From Rosa chinensis (lineage: Eukaryota > Streptophyta > Magnoliopsida > Rosales > Rosaceae), in NCBI RefSeq assembly GCF_002994745.2, contig NC_037091.1, forward strand, positions 10,292,501 to 10,356,500: 64,000 nucleotides of DNA, read 5' to 3'. Under the pieces are notes generated by a model. The model was not told the DNA's origin. It ran no database searches and saw only the letters and a program-made list of their open reading frames with translations. A program made the position numbers and the translations under genes. Within the stretch, counting starts at the first letter, position 1. Each line of letters starts with the position of its first letter. Positions 34,201 through 45,688 of the stretch are shown piece by piece.

Positions 34201-35967
34201 GATCAACTCTTCTTCCTAACACTAACACCATCAACTCACCATCAATTTAGACATTATAAATTGTAAGTCTGAACCAATCAAATACTATTTTGTTCCATAG
34301 ACTCTAATCAAACAGAATTGCTATTTGTTACGACATTACTTGACCAATTTACTTATGTCAAAAACCTTATCTCCAAAAACCAAATTAGTTATCCAATTTC
34401 CTAAAGCAACACTCTTTTCCTTTGAAAAAAAAAATCCACAAAAAACCCTCAAATCAAAATCAAGAAATCCAAACATGGTAGAATGGGGTGAACAGATCAA
34501 ATCTAGAAAAGGAAAATTTGTGGGAAACCACTCACACAATCACAGTAACTACGTCATTTTTTTTCTTTGTGGGCATGCTTGTTTTTGCTTTCTTAATTCC
34601 ATACAATCACATAACTAATGAAAATAAGCATGAATTACACGAATTTAGATGACCCATATTCAATATTTTCAAAAATGAAATGAAATGAGTGGTGGAATTG
34701 GAATCTTACCTAAACCCACAAGCTTCGATAGATCACGGTGGAGGTTAAGTCTGATAGGAGCTGCTGTCAAATTGCTCAGTAGAGATGGGTTCGTGGTCGG
34801 AGCACCATTAATAGGGAGTGACAGAGAGAAAAGAGAAAGAGAGAGAGAGATCTGCTCAGTGGTTTCAAGTGGGCTGCGCAAGAACAACAAGGTCAGTGCT
34901 TCTGTTAATTAAACTTCAAGCCGCACTGTTTTGGTTGAGGTGATGCTTCAAAACACGAAATTATTATTATTTTTTTTAATTATTTTTTTTGTGGGAATAA
35001 CCTTCATGGTGATGTTGCTTATAATCAAAACTCTGAGCTTCTTCCTTTTTGGTTTGTAGGTGAGGGGAGATGAGAGAGGAAATCGGTTGTCTTCTGAGAG
35101 ACAGACGAGTGTAGTGATGGATGAGTACAGTTGAGCCCTAATCGAGATGTGTTTTGATGACAGATGGTGTTTTCATGAGAGACCCGTGGTGTTTTGATGA
35201 GAGATTGATGGTTTTTGATGATGTTGAGAAGAGAGCTACTCGACGAGTTCAGGAAATGGCTGTTTTGACAAAGTGTTGATGGGGAGACAGCAAATCCAAT
35301 AGACCTAGCTAGCTAGCTAATTAAGTTGTCGAAGGTGGGCTTTTAATTTTTGCTTTCTGAATCAGACAACAGAAAGACTAAGTTTGGTTGTTTGATTTTG
35401 AACAAATTAAACCTGAGCTAAGGTTCCAAAGAGGGAAAAGTTCTCTCTATAATATTCAACCAAAGTAACATGTTAGGCAATGCTAATTTACACAATGGAA
35501 ATAACTCATTTGGTTGTGGGATCATCAATTTGGTGCTCTATCTCAATCAAAACTTGTAGGTTTTGGGGGGGCTTGAGTACCATTTTGGCCCAAATGTAGG
35601 CAGATCCAAATATTTCTCTCTTATCACACAATAAAAAGTAAAAAAAAATCGTTATATCATGTTTTGCATGCTACTCTCATACAACAGATATAACTATACT
35701 GTTGTAGTATGTAGTACCAATTTGGAGCCAAATTTGACTCGATCTAGGAGGGAAATCTGCCGCTATTTTTTTTTTTATGATTCACACAATAGATTATTCT
35801 TGTAACCATTGTGCAATGACCTTCTAAACAAAAACTTCAGAATTTTAACCACCTTCTATAACGTGAGTTTAGTAAACATGTTGTGTGATTCACTTTCCTT
35901 CATCACACAACACTTTTTTCTTTTTGTTGTGCAAAAAGTGTTGTGAATTAATGTCTTTGCTGTAGTG
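28207..35967. mobile_element. CACTA-type DNA transposon, non-autonomous, 7.8 kb
   Basis: The left end is CACTACACCAAAAAC and the right end, read on minus, is CACTACAGCAAAGAC. The 3-bp duplication TTT lies at 28204-28206 and 35968-35970. Both ends carry repeated subterminal motifs around 'ACAACAG' and 'CAGACAA', typical of CACTA elements. No transposase ORF is visible, so it would need a helper. It contains the LTR at 30803-33186. It split copia DNA ('…ctatatgttt' continues as 'ccacatgaaa…'). Confidence 0.85.
30803..33186 (-). mobile_element. LTR-like insert (copy A) inside the CACTA element
   Basis: It starts TGTTAAG and ends GATCCAACA, and matches the solo LTR at 39668-41407 along its length, best at both ends (for example the last ~70 bp up to GATCCAA). 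It is 2384 bp against 1740 bp for the other copy. I see no matching 5-bp duplication (AGACC against ACATG), so it may derive from recombination between two elements. Short ORFs are not supported as genes. Confidence 0.7.
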
Positions 35968-35970
35968 TTT

Positions 35971-36571
35971 CCACATGAAAACCATTGGCTTTTATTTCTT
36001 TGAAATAATAAAGTTTTAAGACATGTCCAAGACATGAAATAGAATAATCGATACTTTATTAATAATAGCCAATGATTGCATCAAAGTTTCTTGACCAAAA
36101 TCTAATCCAAACTAATAAAATCAAATGTAGACAAATAGTAATTACTCAATCCTTTCGATAACTCCAATTAAACATGACCAGGAAAGTAGGAAGAGATGTT
36201 GGTGGAGCAAAGCTCGCTTAAATACCACTAATCTCAACTAGTTTCCTAGACATCATACTTAATTGCGTGAGCCTAGTGAGAAAGAGTTAAGACAATTGTC
36301 ATTTATTGATTTAAGACATAATTGCCATTACATAATTCTTGGAAAATAAAAGACTATGAAAAATCTGCGGCATTTTATCTTCATCGTCAGATTTAACGTC
36401 TTCCATAACTCGATATCTTGAACACCATTGATCAGGTACTCCATAAAATACCATGAAGAAGATGCTCTCTTGATTGCGGTGTGTTGACATGATACATATA
36501 GTCCCTAGGACCAATGGCATTGGAATAGCATCACCATGGCCAAAAGCGGCATCATGGTGTCCAACCCTTAT
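35971..36571 (-). pseudogene. Copia gag/pol fragment
   Basis: Copia internal sequence between the CACTA element and the solo LTR at 36572. A minus-strand frame of about 90 residues (36311-36583) has no clear motif by eye. It is assigned by continuity: joining across 36572-38525 restores one target (…CCAACCCTTAT / ACCCTCAACG…). Confidence 0.5.
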
Positions 36572-38525
36572 TGACATGCACAAAGTTAGTACTCAATTTA
36601 AAACCCTATCAATGTAGAAAAAGTAAGTAGGGTATCGTTCTCAACCGGGGATTAGGGCCTTATTAATTCCTGAAAAATAAAACGTTAGAAAAACAAATCA
36701 AAGAATAAATATATACATTTTTATGATTTACACATAGGAAGGGATTTATGATTTATTTTCTAATTTAACAACTAATTAAATATATACATGTGACACATCA
36801 AAACACAGAATCAAGTAGAGATAAATCGATGGAACGAAATTAGACATAGTTAATTACTATCAATAGGTTGGCAAGGTTTCAAACATCAAATCACGAATCA
36901 AAATATGTTATAGCATAGAATCAATCAAGAACAAAGATGAACACATACAAAGTTCTTTTTACTTCCCTTAATTAAATTAACTAAATGAACGCACCATAGC
37001 CCTATTAAGCATGCAATTACTAGTGGTAACTAATCACTAACAAAAACACTTTTAACACATTAAACATAATGGAAGTTTGATCAATTCAAGCCAATAACAC
37101 AAGCTCATTGTTAATTTACCTAAGTAATTATAGGTTTTCCACTTAAGTTATTAAAGCCTAGAACACTAGCACTTTAATATGGATTCAATTACATGTTCAT
37201 CAACCTAAGTATGCATCCAAAGATCAACTAACACATAAAAGATGGGATTGAAGCTCGAAATTAACAATCATGCTCAACATACAAGAAATGGCAATTTTCA
37301 ATTTAAAAACCTAAAACCTAAAACATGCTTCATAGTATTCGAAAGCTACATATCTAGAATCAACGCTTCATCATCACAAGAAATTGCAACATACAATCCA
37401 AGAACATGGAACAAAATCGCAATTTATTAGAAACCCAAAATCATTTTTCAAAGTTCAAAAACCGAAAACAAAGTATGGTATTCATGGTTACACTTTTTTA
37501 TCTTTAAGGACGCAAGAAGCTTCAAATAGAGGTGGAATGGATGAGGATCACGGCAAGGATGCTTGGATGGAGAGGAGGATGCTTCACGGCCTTGAACTTG
37601 AAATTCTTGAATGATTGCCGAAACTTGGAAGAGAAGGGGAAGTGTTTGTTGCTTTTGATTCTGAATTTTGTGGTGTGTAGAATGGCTTCACAAACCTCCT
37701 TTATATAGTGAATGGCAAGGGTCAGGGTATCAAGATTGAAATCTACTTGTGTCATCATCCGGCTAATGAAAATATTCCATGAGAATTGGAGAGCAAGTCA
37801 CCTTATATTTTGCCGAATTCTTCCATGCACATAGACCTTATTTCGGCCTCCAAGTATATAAAATGGAATCAGGAATCTGAATTTAATATTTATTCCTTTA
37901 TTTTCTGCTCCAAAATTTCATAGAAATCCAAAACTATCCCAATTTGGTCTTTGCCGAAAATCCTTGAATATTTCCTCTATATGTCATGACAAAAAAACAA
38001 TATTAATGGGCCATGGACTCCTCAAGAGGTCATAGATGATTCTAGAGACTCATGTGCAAGTCACATGCTTCAAACTTCAGGCCAAACTTTCCCAAATGAT
38101 CCAATTCGAAAGTCCATCACATGATTGCCAAAATTTCCTTATTTATTCTAGAACATTTTTGAACTATCTCGAGTCATCTTCAAGACACAGCATCTCCTAG
38201 TCTCACCAGGTCTCCTAGCAGCATCAGAGCTCCTAGTCCAACTGGGACTCTGTCAATTCTTCATTTCCGAACATCATTTTTCTGAGCTCACTCCTAGTGG
38301 AGTTAGGATTTCTACTTCGAATGAGATTCCTTTTCCTGATAGGACTGAGAAAACTTCATTTCTCCATTTCTTCTCATTTTTGCGCATATAACTCCTTGCC
38401 TTCCATTTCCAGACTCAAAACTACCTAAAAACACAAAAGAAGTTAGAAATGACATTGTTAAGAAAATAACTAAGCAAAATGTAGAGAGAAATGCACAAAA
38501 AATATAGTCAAAATTAGTCTCAACA
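36572..38525 (-). mobile_element. Solo LTR, 1954 bp
   Basis: On plus it begins TGACATGCAC and ends AGTCTCAACA, with the duplication CTTAT at 36567-36571 and 38526-38530. There is no coding content. A stretch near 36620-36660 (GTAGGGTATCGTTCTCAACC) is related to the same part of copies A and B, so this is a sister family of the LTR at 39668. Confidence 0.88.
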
Positions 38526-39297
38526 CTTATACCCTCAACGTCATGACTCATTTGGTCATGTATTCGCCAATTTTGGCGATTACCTTCTTGAGCATGTTGA
38601 TCATATGGATCATATCGTCCATGGCGACTTTTTCTAGCCATTGAACGGTGCTCATGGTAGCCATCTTGAGGCTTGCATATTCAATGGAGTAAAATCGAGC
38701 TAGTTCAAGTTTGACATCCTGAAAAGGAGAAACAAGAACGGATTAGTTTCAGAGTAAATGCTTCCACGAAAACTGATATATATATTAAGATTTCCTAGCC
38801 TTAATGCTACCAAGAAATCGATTTCCAAAAAATTTGGATTAGACTGAAACAATGATGTTTGTATGGTCAAATCAATACTTATGGACGCTCTTAGTTCATA
38901 TAAATCAATGCTTACAGACGCTCTTAGTATGAAGTCTATGAACGCTGTTAGTTCGTATAGCGTGAATCCCCACGATTCCTCTTTTATAGAATCGAACCCA
39001 CGTTATAGAAAGGTGGGATATAGAAGAAGGGAGGTTGCAAGTCCCCGAAGAAAAAGAAAGAATATTAAAGACAGAAAACAGGAACTTTAATTTAAAACTT
39101 ACTTGGTGCTTTTTTGATGCTTGATTTTCTTGTTCTTCTTTTCCTCGTAGTCTTGTGATTTTCTTCCCAAAACCATGTGTGGAGATGGTGGCGCGCATGA
39201 GGTGATCCTAGGGTAGGGTTCTAGATTTTCACGACAAGAAGAGAGAAGAAAAGAGTTTTTTCCTTCTGATTCAGGGTTAGGGCTCGTGCTGATAACG
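38526..39297 (-). pseudogene. Copia gag start and leader
   Basis: The minus-strand frame near 38530-38720 encodes a gag-like piece (KLELARFYSIEYASLKM, then WLEKVAMDD, then MARKSRHGRYD in another frame). The rest is untranslated leader. At 38877-38964 three imperfect copies of a 29-34 bp unit (…GACGCTCTTAGTT…) occur. Next to the 5' LTR the minus strand reads CGTTATCAGCACGAGCC (39297-39281), the type of non-Met primer site seen in some plant copia families. Confidence 0.55.
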
Positions 39298-39519
39298 TGT
39301 TTTAGAATAAGAGATTTGAAAGAAGATTGTAGAGAGAAATTGTTGTAACTTTCATTGATAATAGGAGCCTCTATATATAGAGGATACAAGTACATAATCT
39401 TTGAGTACAAAGAATCCTATTCTAATTAGAACTAGGACTTTAGAATATTCTCTCCTATTACAATAATAGAAAGTAATCCTAGTTTGGTTAGGCACACATA
39501 AATTGAATATCCTTCAACA
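39298..39519 (-). repeat. 5' LTR of the copia element
   Basis: 222 bp, TGTTGAAGG...TCTAAAACA in element direction, followed on plus by the second AAAAT copy. It contains a TATATATA box near 39372 that could start element transcription. Confidence 0.95.
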
Positions 39520-39524
39520 AAAAT

Positions 39525-39667
39525 GTAAAATTTAGACAAAAGAGAAAAAGACGCAACAAAAAAAGTGCAAGGGAAACACCCTTAAAAAGAAAAGGTGTGG
39601 GTGACCATAGTTTTTTGGATCGGGGCAAGTAGCTTTTGGTACTACGGTCCATAGAGTTTGAGCTTAT
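39525..39667. other. 3' flank of CNGC copy 1 displaced by copia
   Basis: This sequence (GTAAAATTTAGACAAA..., then GACGCAACAAAAA..., then CGGGGCAAGTAGC) matches 54196-54352 downstream of CNGC copy 2. It is therefore the original flank of copy 1, pushed 19 kb away by the copia insertion. Confidence 0.85.
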
Positions 39668-41407
39668 TGTTAGCCAAATAGCCACCCTCAAGTATAAAGG
39701 CCAAGTTATAGTGTAGAGATTATGAGTAGGGGATATCGTACCCAAAGAATTGGAAAACCCACTCTAGCTAAGGAAAACCTAAAGGGTGCTAGATAAATAT
39801 GCAAATGAACAAATCACAAACAAGGGCTCATAAGTGAACCAAAGTTCATGGTGAATATATGCAAGATGGTGTAGTGGTTTGATTTTGGCTTTGGAGATGG
39901 TTTCAATTCAAATTAACACAAGATAAGAATTTGAAATGTAAAGTAAGCAATGCTAAACTACATGTGATAGAATGGATGGAAGTTAGAGATTTAGGTTATT
40001 TACCATAGCCTTCCTTCCATGCATTGATGTTCAAACTCTAAGTAATGCAATCCCAAGTATCCAATTACCCTCTCAGCATCCGGATAAAACTACTAAGGCC
40101 TAAACTCCTTTGATTTTTTCAATTCCCACCGGATAAGTGCGAAACTAACTATCCAAGAACAAGTTATATTACCGGATAAGTATCAATTCCTTGCTCTTAG
40201 ATGCATAAAGGTTTGAGTTTAGATAATCAAGCAAGCAAACCAATCCTAGGTCTAGGTGATTTTAACTCACTACCCTCACATACACACCTAGTGTGCTATC
40301 ATGCTATTAATGTTTAAAACTAGCTACTCTCTAAACATTTTCATGTAATGACAAATGCAAAGTATTCAAATTAGCTAGATTCAAATACAAGCATTCACTT
40401 CTTGAATTAGCATGCGAAGATGATCATGGAAATTGCATCAAATAAGATTCAAACATCAATTCATTACAAGTTTGGCTAGGGCTTTCAACCCTAGCCCCAA
40501 CAATAGACTACTCACACATATCTACATAAACTAGCATCAACATAATGGAAACATTAAGCTATCAAAAGATAGAGTTTAGAAATGACTAGAGATGATCACA
40601 AGTGAAGGATGATGAAATGGTTGATCATGAAGATGATGTGGTGGCTCCTCTTGTGCTCTAGCTTCTTCCTTGAACTCCTTCTTCAAGACTTGAGATGATG
40701 ATGATGCTTGGTATATGTGAGATGTTATGAGTAGGAATGTAGTTAGGAACTGAAATGGTGGAGATGGAGGTTTTGTGGAGGAGATGGTGGTGGATTGTGT
40801 AGAGAATAGAGAGAGAAAAGGATGTAGTGGCTAAGTGTGGGTGATGCCTTCTTCCTTGAGAGAATGAGTGCTTAAATAGATGGAGAGAGAGAGAGAGGTG
40901 TCAAATGGTGTTGCGAAGCAAAAGGAAGCAACTCACCACTTGCAAGAAGCATAGAGGTAGAGTAGAAAAACGGTAATAGATCCTAAAATCCAGGGAAAAT
41001 GGCATGGGAGTGATGGTGTAGGTTGGAGTAGGAAATGATAAGTGAGGGATGGTGATTAAACCTAAAACATGATAGATATTGGAGTGTTGATGATAATGGA
41101 CTTTTGAGTAATAAAGAGTGTTTGGTTGAATTGGAACCAAAATGGTTAGAATTTGGTTGAGATAGAATGATGGTGAATGGATGTAATGACATAGATGCTA
41201 TGATACTCATCCTCCTTGCTCCTCCATGAATGTGGCCAGAAAATAATGGTGGTGCAAGGAAAATTTGCCGGAATTTCATATTTTTCCTTTTCTTGTCAAG
41301 ATTTTTTACAAAACATGGAATTGGATTAGTCAACATTAAATTGGACTTTAGAACAAGTAATTTCCATGTTTTAGGACATAAATATGTATATGAATTATGA
41401 TCCAATA
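39668..41407 (-). mobile_element. Solo LTR (copy B), 1740 bp
   Basis: On plus it begins TGTTAGCC and ends GATCCAATA (terminal CA now TA), with the duplication CTTAT at 39663-39667 and 41408-41412. It is the same family as 30803-33186. It has no coding content. Short T- and AG-rich stretches give spurious ORFs. Confidence 0.88.
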
Positions 41408-41412
41408 CTTAT

Positions 41413-42008
41413 ATTTAGTAATTATGGTGTAGGCGATTATCTTGTGCCCCACTCACACACACAAACAATTCAAATAAACAAAAATTTCACTGACCAAACT
41501 TTGGTCACTTTGTTATTTTTCTATTAAAAAAAAATTGCCATAATATCAAGTATATTTTGCCCAACCAGCTTTAGGAAACTGAGAAGTCTGAATTGAATTG
41601 ATTTAGAGAAGTATCCAAAGCGTGATTTTGATAAAATGACCCTATGAAAAATGCATATTTACAAAACTAATGTCTATTTAACTGAGATTTTAACCGAAGA
41701 TATAACAAAGTGACCAAAGTGATTGATAAAGTAATAGTTGAGTGATCAAAGTGATACGTTTAAAAATTGACTAACCAAAGTGTCAAATGAGTCATAAATG
41801 AGTGACCATTTATAATATTCACTCAAAAATTAAAAAAGGAAAACAAGCATCCAATCTTGGACTTCAGGTTCCGAGTACAGAGATGAAGCCCAATGCTGTT
41901 AAGCCCATCACAACGTATAGCCCTCCAAAACCAGAGGCTTCAATCCAATGCAACTCATTTCTCAAAACCAACAGATAAGAAGTTAAAAACAACAAGATAA
42001 CAACTCTA
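41413..42008. other. Gene-free DNA before the RPL28 MITE
   Basis: AT-rich sequence. Around 41480-41830 short blocks such as GTGACCAAAGTG and its complement recur in both directions, so a decayed foldback element may be present. No gene is seen. Confidence 0.4.
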
Positions 42009-42302
42009 GGACATGTTCACTTACTTGGAATGGAATGAAATGTAATGGAATGATTACGGAGTAAAAACACCCCTCTGTTTACTAACACATAAAGGAATAG
42101 GAATGATTCAAGGTAAAAGAATTCCTGTGTTTACTAACCTATTTATCAGGAATCAATTCCTGAATACTCAGGAATTCGATTACGAAGGGGGGAGATGGGT
42201 TTATGAATCATTCATCCAGAATCAATACCGATTCCTTTCTTCTCTCATTCCACTTGTCTCCGATTCATGATTATTTTCCATTCCAAGTAAGTAAACGTGC
42301 TA
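42009..42302. mobile_element. MITE at the 5' end of RPL28
   Basis: Inverted ends of about 25 bp with a few mismatches: ACATGTTCACTTACTTGGAA at the left and TTCCAAGTAAGTAAACGTGC at the right. It is about 294 bp with no ORF. The TTACTTGGAATGGAA-type ends resemble hAT-like MITEs, but I found no clean 8-bp duplication. Confidence 0.7.
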
Positions 42303-42323
42303 TAGTCTCAACCTTAAATAGCC

Positions 42324-43275
42324 ATGGCAGCTTCCGCAACCGCGGCTATCTTCTTCGGCAGCAGTTCCGGTCTATGCCTCCTCCGCGGAGCAGAGTCCTC
42401 CAAGAGAATATTGTCTTCCATGACCCAAGCAGTTTCCGATATTGGGTTCCTCACCAATCAGCTCAGTGGCCTCAAAATCTCCTATGACGTGTCGTCTCAG
42501 CTCCCCAAGTCCCGTCTTCACTCCTTCCCTCCCTGGCTTTCAGCGCATTGTTGCTCGTAATTTCCCCACCTAATGTTTCCCATGTTTTCTCAATTTTTGT
42601 GCAAATTTTTTCACTGGCTCATTGTGAAAAGTAAAGTTGGGGTTTTGGGTAATGGTTGAAACTTTTTAGCTGAAATAGTAAGCAATTGTTGTACAAGGTT
42701 CATAATATGATAATGCTGATAAAATGAAACTGAACCAGTTGTTTCGTTTGTTTGATGAGATATGCATTTTGCTAATTATGCTTTTATCTGCTTCTTATAT
42801 GATAGTGGAGGATATTTAAGTTTTTCTTAGTAGATAGATAATGGAAACAAGTTAAATGGGTTGTACTGAATCACACTTTAGTTATCAGATTATGTGATAA
42901 GGGTCTTTTTCTAATGATGAAGTTGGGTAGATAAATATCCCATATTTTGGTCTCGTTTGTACTTGTCGTTGATTTGTCATTGTAACTATTTGTTAGAATG
43001 GTGGGAATTTGATTTGGCTTGTGCTTTGGTTTGATTTCTCACGTAGAATTTGTCCTTTTACTGGGAAGAAAGCAAACTACGCAAACAAGATTTCCTTCTC
43101 GGCCCACAAGACCAAGAAGTTGCAGTTTGTGAACCTGCCGTACAAGAGGATTTGGTGGGAAGGCGGGAAGCGCTTTTTGAAGCTGCGCTTGTCGGCCAGA
43201 GCAATCAAGACCATAGAGGAAAATGGACTGGAAGCCGTTGCCAAGAAGGCCGGGATAGATCTACGCAAGTGTTGA
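42324..43275 (+). CDS. RPL28: Chloroplast ribosomal protein L28 (bL28c)
   Basis: Two exons, 42324-42556 and 43047-43275, give 153 residues. L28 is a large-subunit protein of the plastid ribosome, made in the cytosol and imported. Residues 1-60 form an S/A-rich transit peptide ending in a family-typical GFLTNQLSGLKISY. Exon 2 carries the conserved core: ICPFTGKKANYANK, HKTKKLQFVNLPYKR, WWEGGKRF and LEAVAKKAGIDLRKC. Just before the intron, frame +1 would encode LPGFQRIVAR, which is expected there, whereas the open frame gives LHSFPPWLSAHCCS. One extra base near 42515 and the splice phase cancel out, so the core stays readable. The donor is GTAATT and the acceptor ACGTAG. It could be functional with a changed segment, or an early pseudogene. 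Confidence 0.85.
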
Positions 43276-45688
43276 TAACACTTGGTTGGTTCATTGCGTA
43301 CATTCTTTTGTAAGGCATTCCTAATCACTATGTTTTGTTCTGTTCTACGAAGTACATTTTGTTTCTATCTACCTCACAAATCTGTTAATCTTTGTTTCTT
43401 ACAATCAATGAATTGCTAGTTCTGCAAGCTACAAGTTCTCTTTTGCTCACTGTTGTATGTATGATGAATCAGTCTGAGTAACGTTGTGCTTTTCTCATTG
43501 GCAATGCACTCATCTGTTTCTGCCCTTAATTTTTATGGCAAACCAGTATCCTGAGAAATGGAACGTATGAGGTACATTCCAACTTTCTGATAATATTCAG
43601 CCACTTTCTTTTCAAGGCCATTGTTCTTCTAGACTACAGTTTTAGGGTTGTATTCAATTTGCATAATTATGCTTAAAAAAATTGCTGTAGTGAGAATGTA
43701 CTCTGGTCTTTAGATGACATCTGTACAAGCCTTTTCAAAAAATTGAACAATATTAGCATATGCACATTTTGTGAAAATGGTAAAGGTTGTTTTACTTCAC
43801 ACATCTCAGTTTCTGTGAAGGAATGCTCTAATCCACTAATTAAGAAAAAAATCAAAATGCATAGCCATAAATGGCTTAACTAACCCCCTTAATGATGAGA
43901 AATGCAACTTAACCACCTTAGTAAATGAACAGAGCTGAATTCTTCATGTTAGAAGAACATTCTTAGCCCAACAGAAGGTTCATAGGTCTATTTTGCTGTG
44001 AACCACACAATTACAGGCTGCCTTAGTTTCCTTCTGTTGGTGATGATTGTTCTAAGGTTGAACATTCACAAAAAAGGAAGAAAATATTAACAGCTTACTA
44101 ATTTTATGATAGAAGTCGAACCACAGTAAATTGGCTTCAAAAAAGGACAGTTTCATCTACACCCTTCCAAACAGTTGCAAGGTAACAAAATGAAAGATCA
44201 AGATAAAATTGAATGTTGTGGGAATGTTCTGTTTTTGTGGTTGGCATCTGCAGCTAAGGTTAATCTCAACCACAGGAATCTTAACTGTGACAAGTGCAGA
44301 ATGTTGTGCAAAGAATGGATGATATTAGCCTTGGGGAAGTCATAAAATGAGGGATGTGCATCACTGTCAGCGAGTAAAATTGCTGTTTCGAGCGGGACAT
44401 ATCAGTAGGAGTGAAATACAAAGGTCCTTACAAGGTTTGCTTTATTTGACATTCAACATTTAAATTGCATTTATAGACTTTTGGGACTCACTATGCTCTG
44501 TCCTATTGTTAGTATCTAATGTTTAGATTTCCCGATTGATGTGCTTGACTTTTAAGTAAATTTTAGTCATAGTTGCTTTTAAGTGCTGTTGCGTTTATAA
44601 CCTTACCTGTTGTCATAAGCTTCTTTAGTACTGTTCTTCCAAACTCTATTTCTTTTCCTTCTTTTTTAAATTTCTGTTATCCAAGCAATTCTTTTCATAG
44701 CATTGCAGACATAATTAAAAACATGAACATGGTTGACAAGGAGCTTTATGTGCTTAAGACTAATGATCAGCGCAATCCGGTGTTTGTTCTTTTGTTTCTG
44801 TTTTTTTTTTAACTGATTAATTAATTTATTTATTTTTAACCAACCTGTAGGCTCCCTACTTTAACTACAGGAGTAGGTGGGTAGAGATAAACAATATTGA
44901 AGCTCATTCCTGGGTGGCCACATTTATTCTGATATGAATTACGAGCCAATGGTCACTCTGATTCTTATGTGTTGCCTTCTTGCTAACAAAATGACTCATC
45001 CTTGTCAGTGTTGCCTTTTATCCTACGCTCCACGCAAGAACAGTTTATCTTCCCCATGTAGTCTTTATCTGTGAAACCTATGGGCTATATCATCCAAAGA
45101 TACAGACTTGAAGTACCTCCTTAAAAGCCCGAGGGATCTATAATATAATATAATCTAATTTTTTTTATCTTTTACTGAAATTAGCTCCCACTTAATTATA
45201 AACATCCAATGTCATTTTGGTACCTGTTATTTTTGAAGTTTTGGAAGTCCGCGGTGTCATTGTATTTATTATCTGACTAGAAAGCTGAGGACCTAGGTTA
45301 GAAGATATATTTAAGAAATTCAACCTGGCATAGATTCTTTTGACCAGTTTTCAATTGTTTGATGGGATGATTACATTCTGGTTAAAGAATTAGCACATGA
45401 TGAAAATGCTACTTAGTGTCGAAGATTTTGTAGTTTCATGAAATATATGCCAAAGATAATTCCACATTGATTTTTATTTTATTCTCAATAATTGATTTTA
45501 TATATTTTCTTATGACCAATGCCTTTTAATGAAGAGACCATAGTAAAATCAGAAACTTTAATTCCAATAATTTAATGTTTGAATTCCTACAATTCAATGC
45601 CTATGCTGTAAACGTGAACTATTTTGGGTTGAACCTACTGCTGCTTTGCCAAATCTGAGGTATGTTGTGCTTACCATCCATGGAGCAG
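43276..45688. other. Intergenic region between RPL28 and the RRM fragment
   Basis: AT-rich, no supported gene. A piece near 44705-44780 (frame KNMNMVDKELYVLKTNDQRNP, then GT) could be an isolated exon of the decayed gene to the right, but nothing confirms it. No mobile element with clear ends was found. Confidence 0.4.

Larger units (their letters stand above)
20491..39519 (-). mobile_element. Ty1/copia retrotransposon with nested insertions
   Basis: LTRs of 222 bp each (20491-20712 and 39298-39519) differ at nine positions (about 96% identical). The 5-bp duplication AAAAT lies at 20486-20490 and 39520-39524. On the minus strand the order is 5' LTR, leader, gag, integrase, reverse transcriptase, RNase H, polypurine tract, 3' LTR. 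The 19,029-bp span contains a 1.06-kb inverted-repeat element, a 2.77-kb solo LTR, a 7.76-kb CACTA element and a 1.95-kb solo LTR. Removing these and their duplications leaves about 5.5 kb, normal for copia. The paralogous flank at about 54200 has the uninterrupted target. Confidence 0.93.

Noticed and set aside
34325..34912. ORFs on both strands
   Set aside because: They lie within the CACTA element, are low-complexity and have no transposase-like motif.
20491..39519. Large retrotransposon derivative (LARD) of 19 kb
   Set aside because: The length is due to nested inserts with their own target duplications; the remainder is a normal copia.
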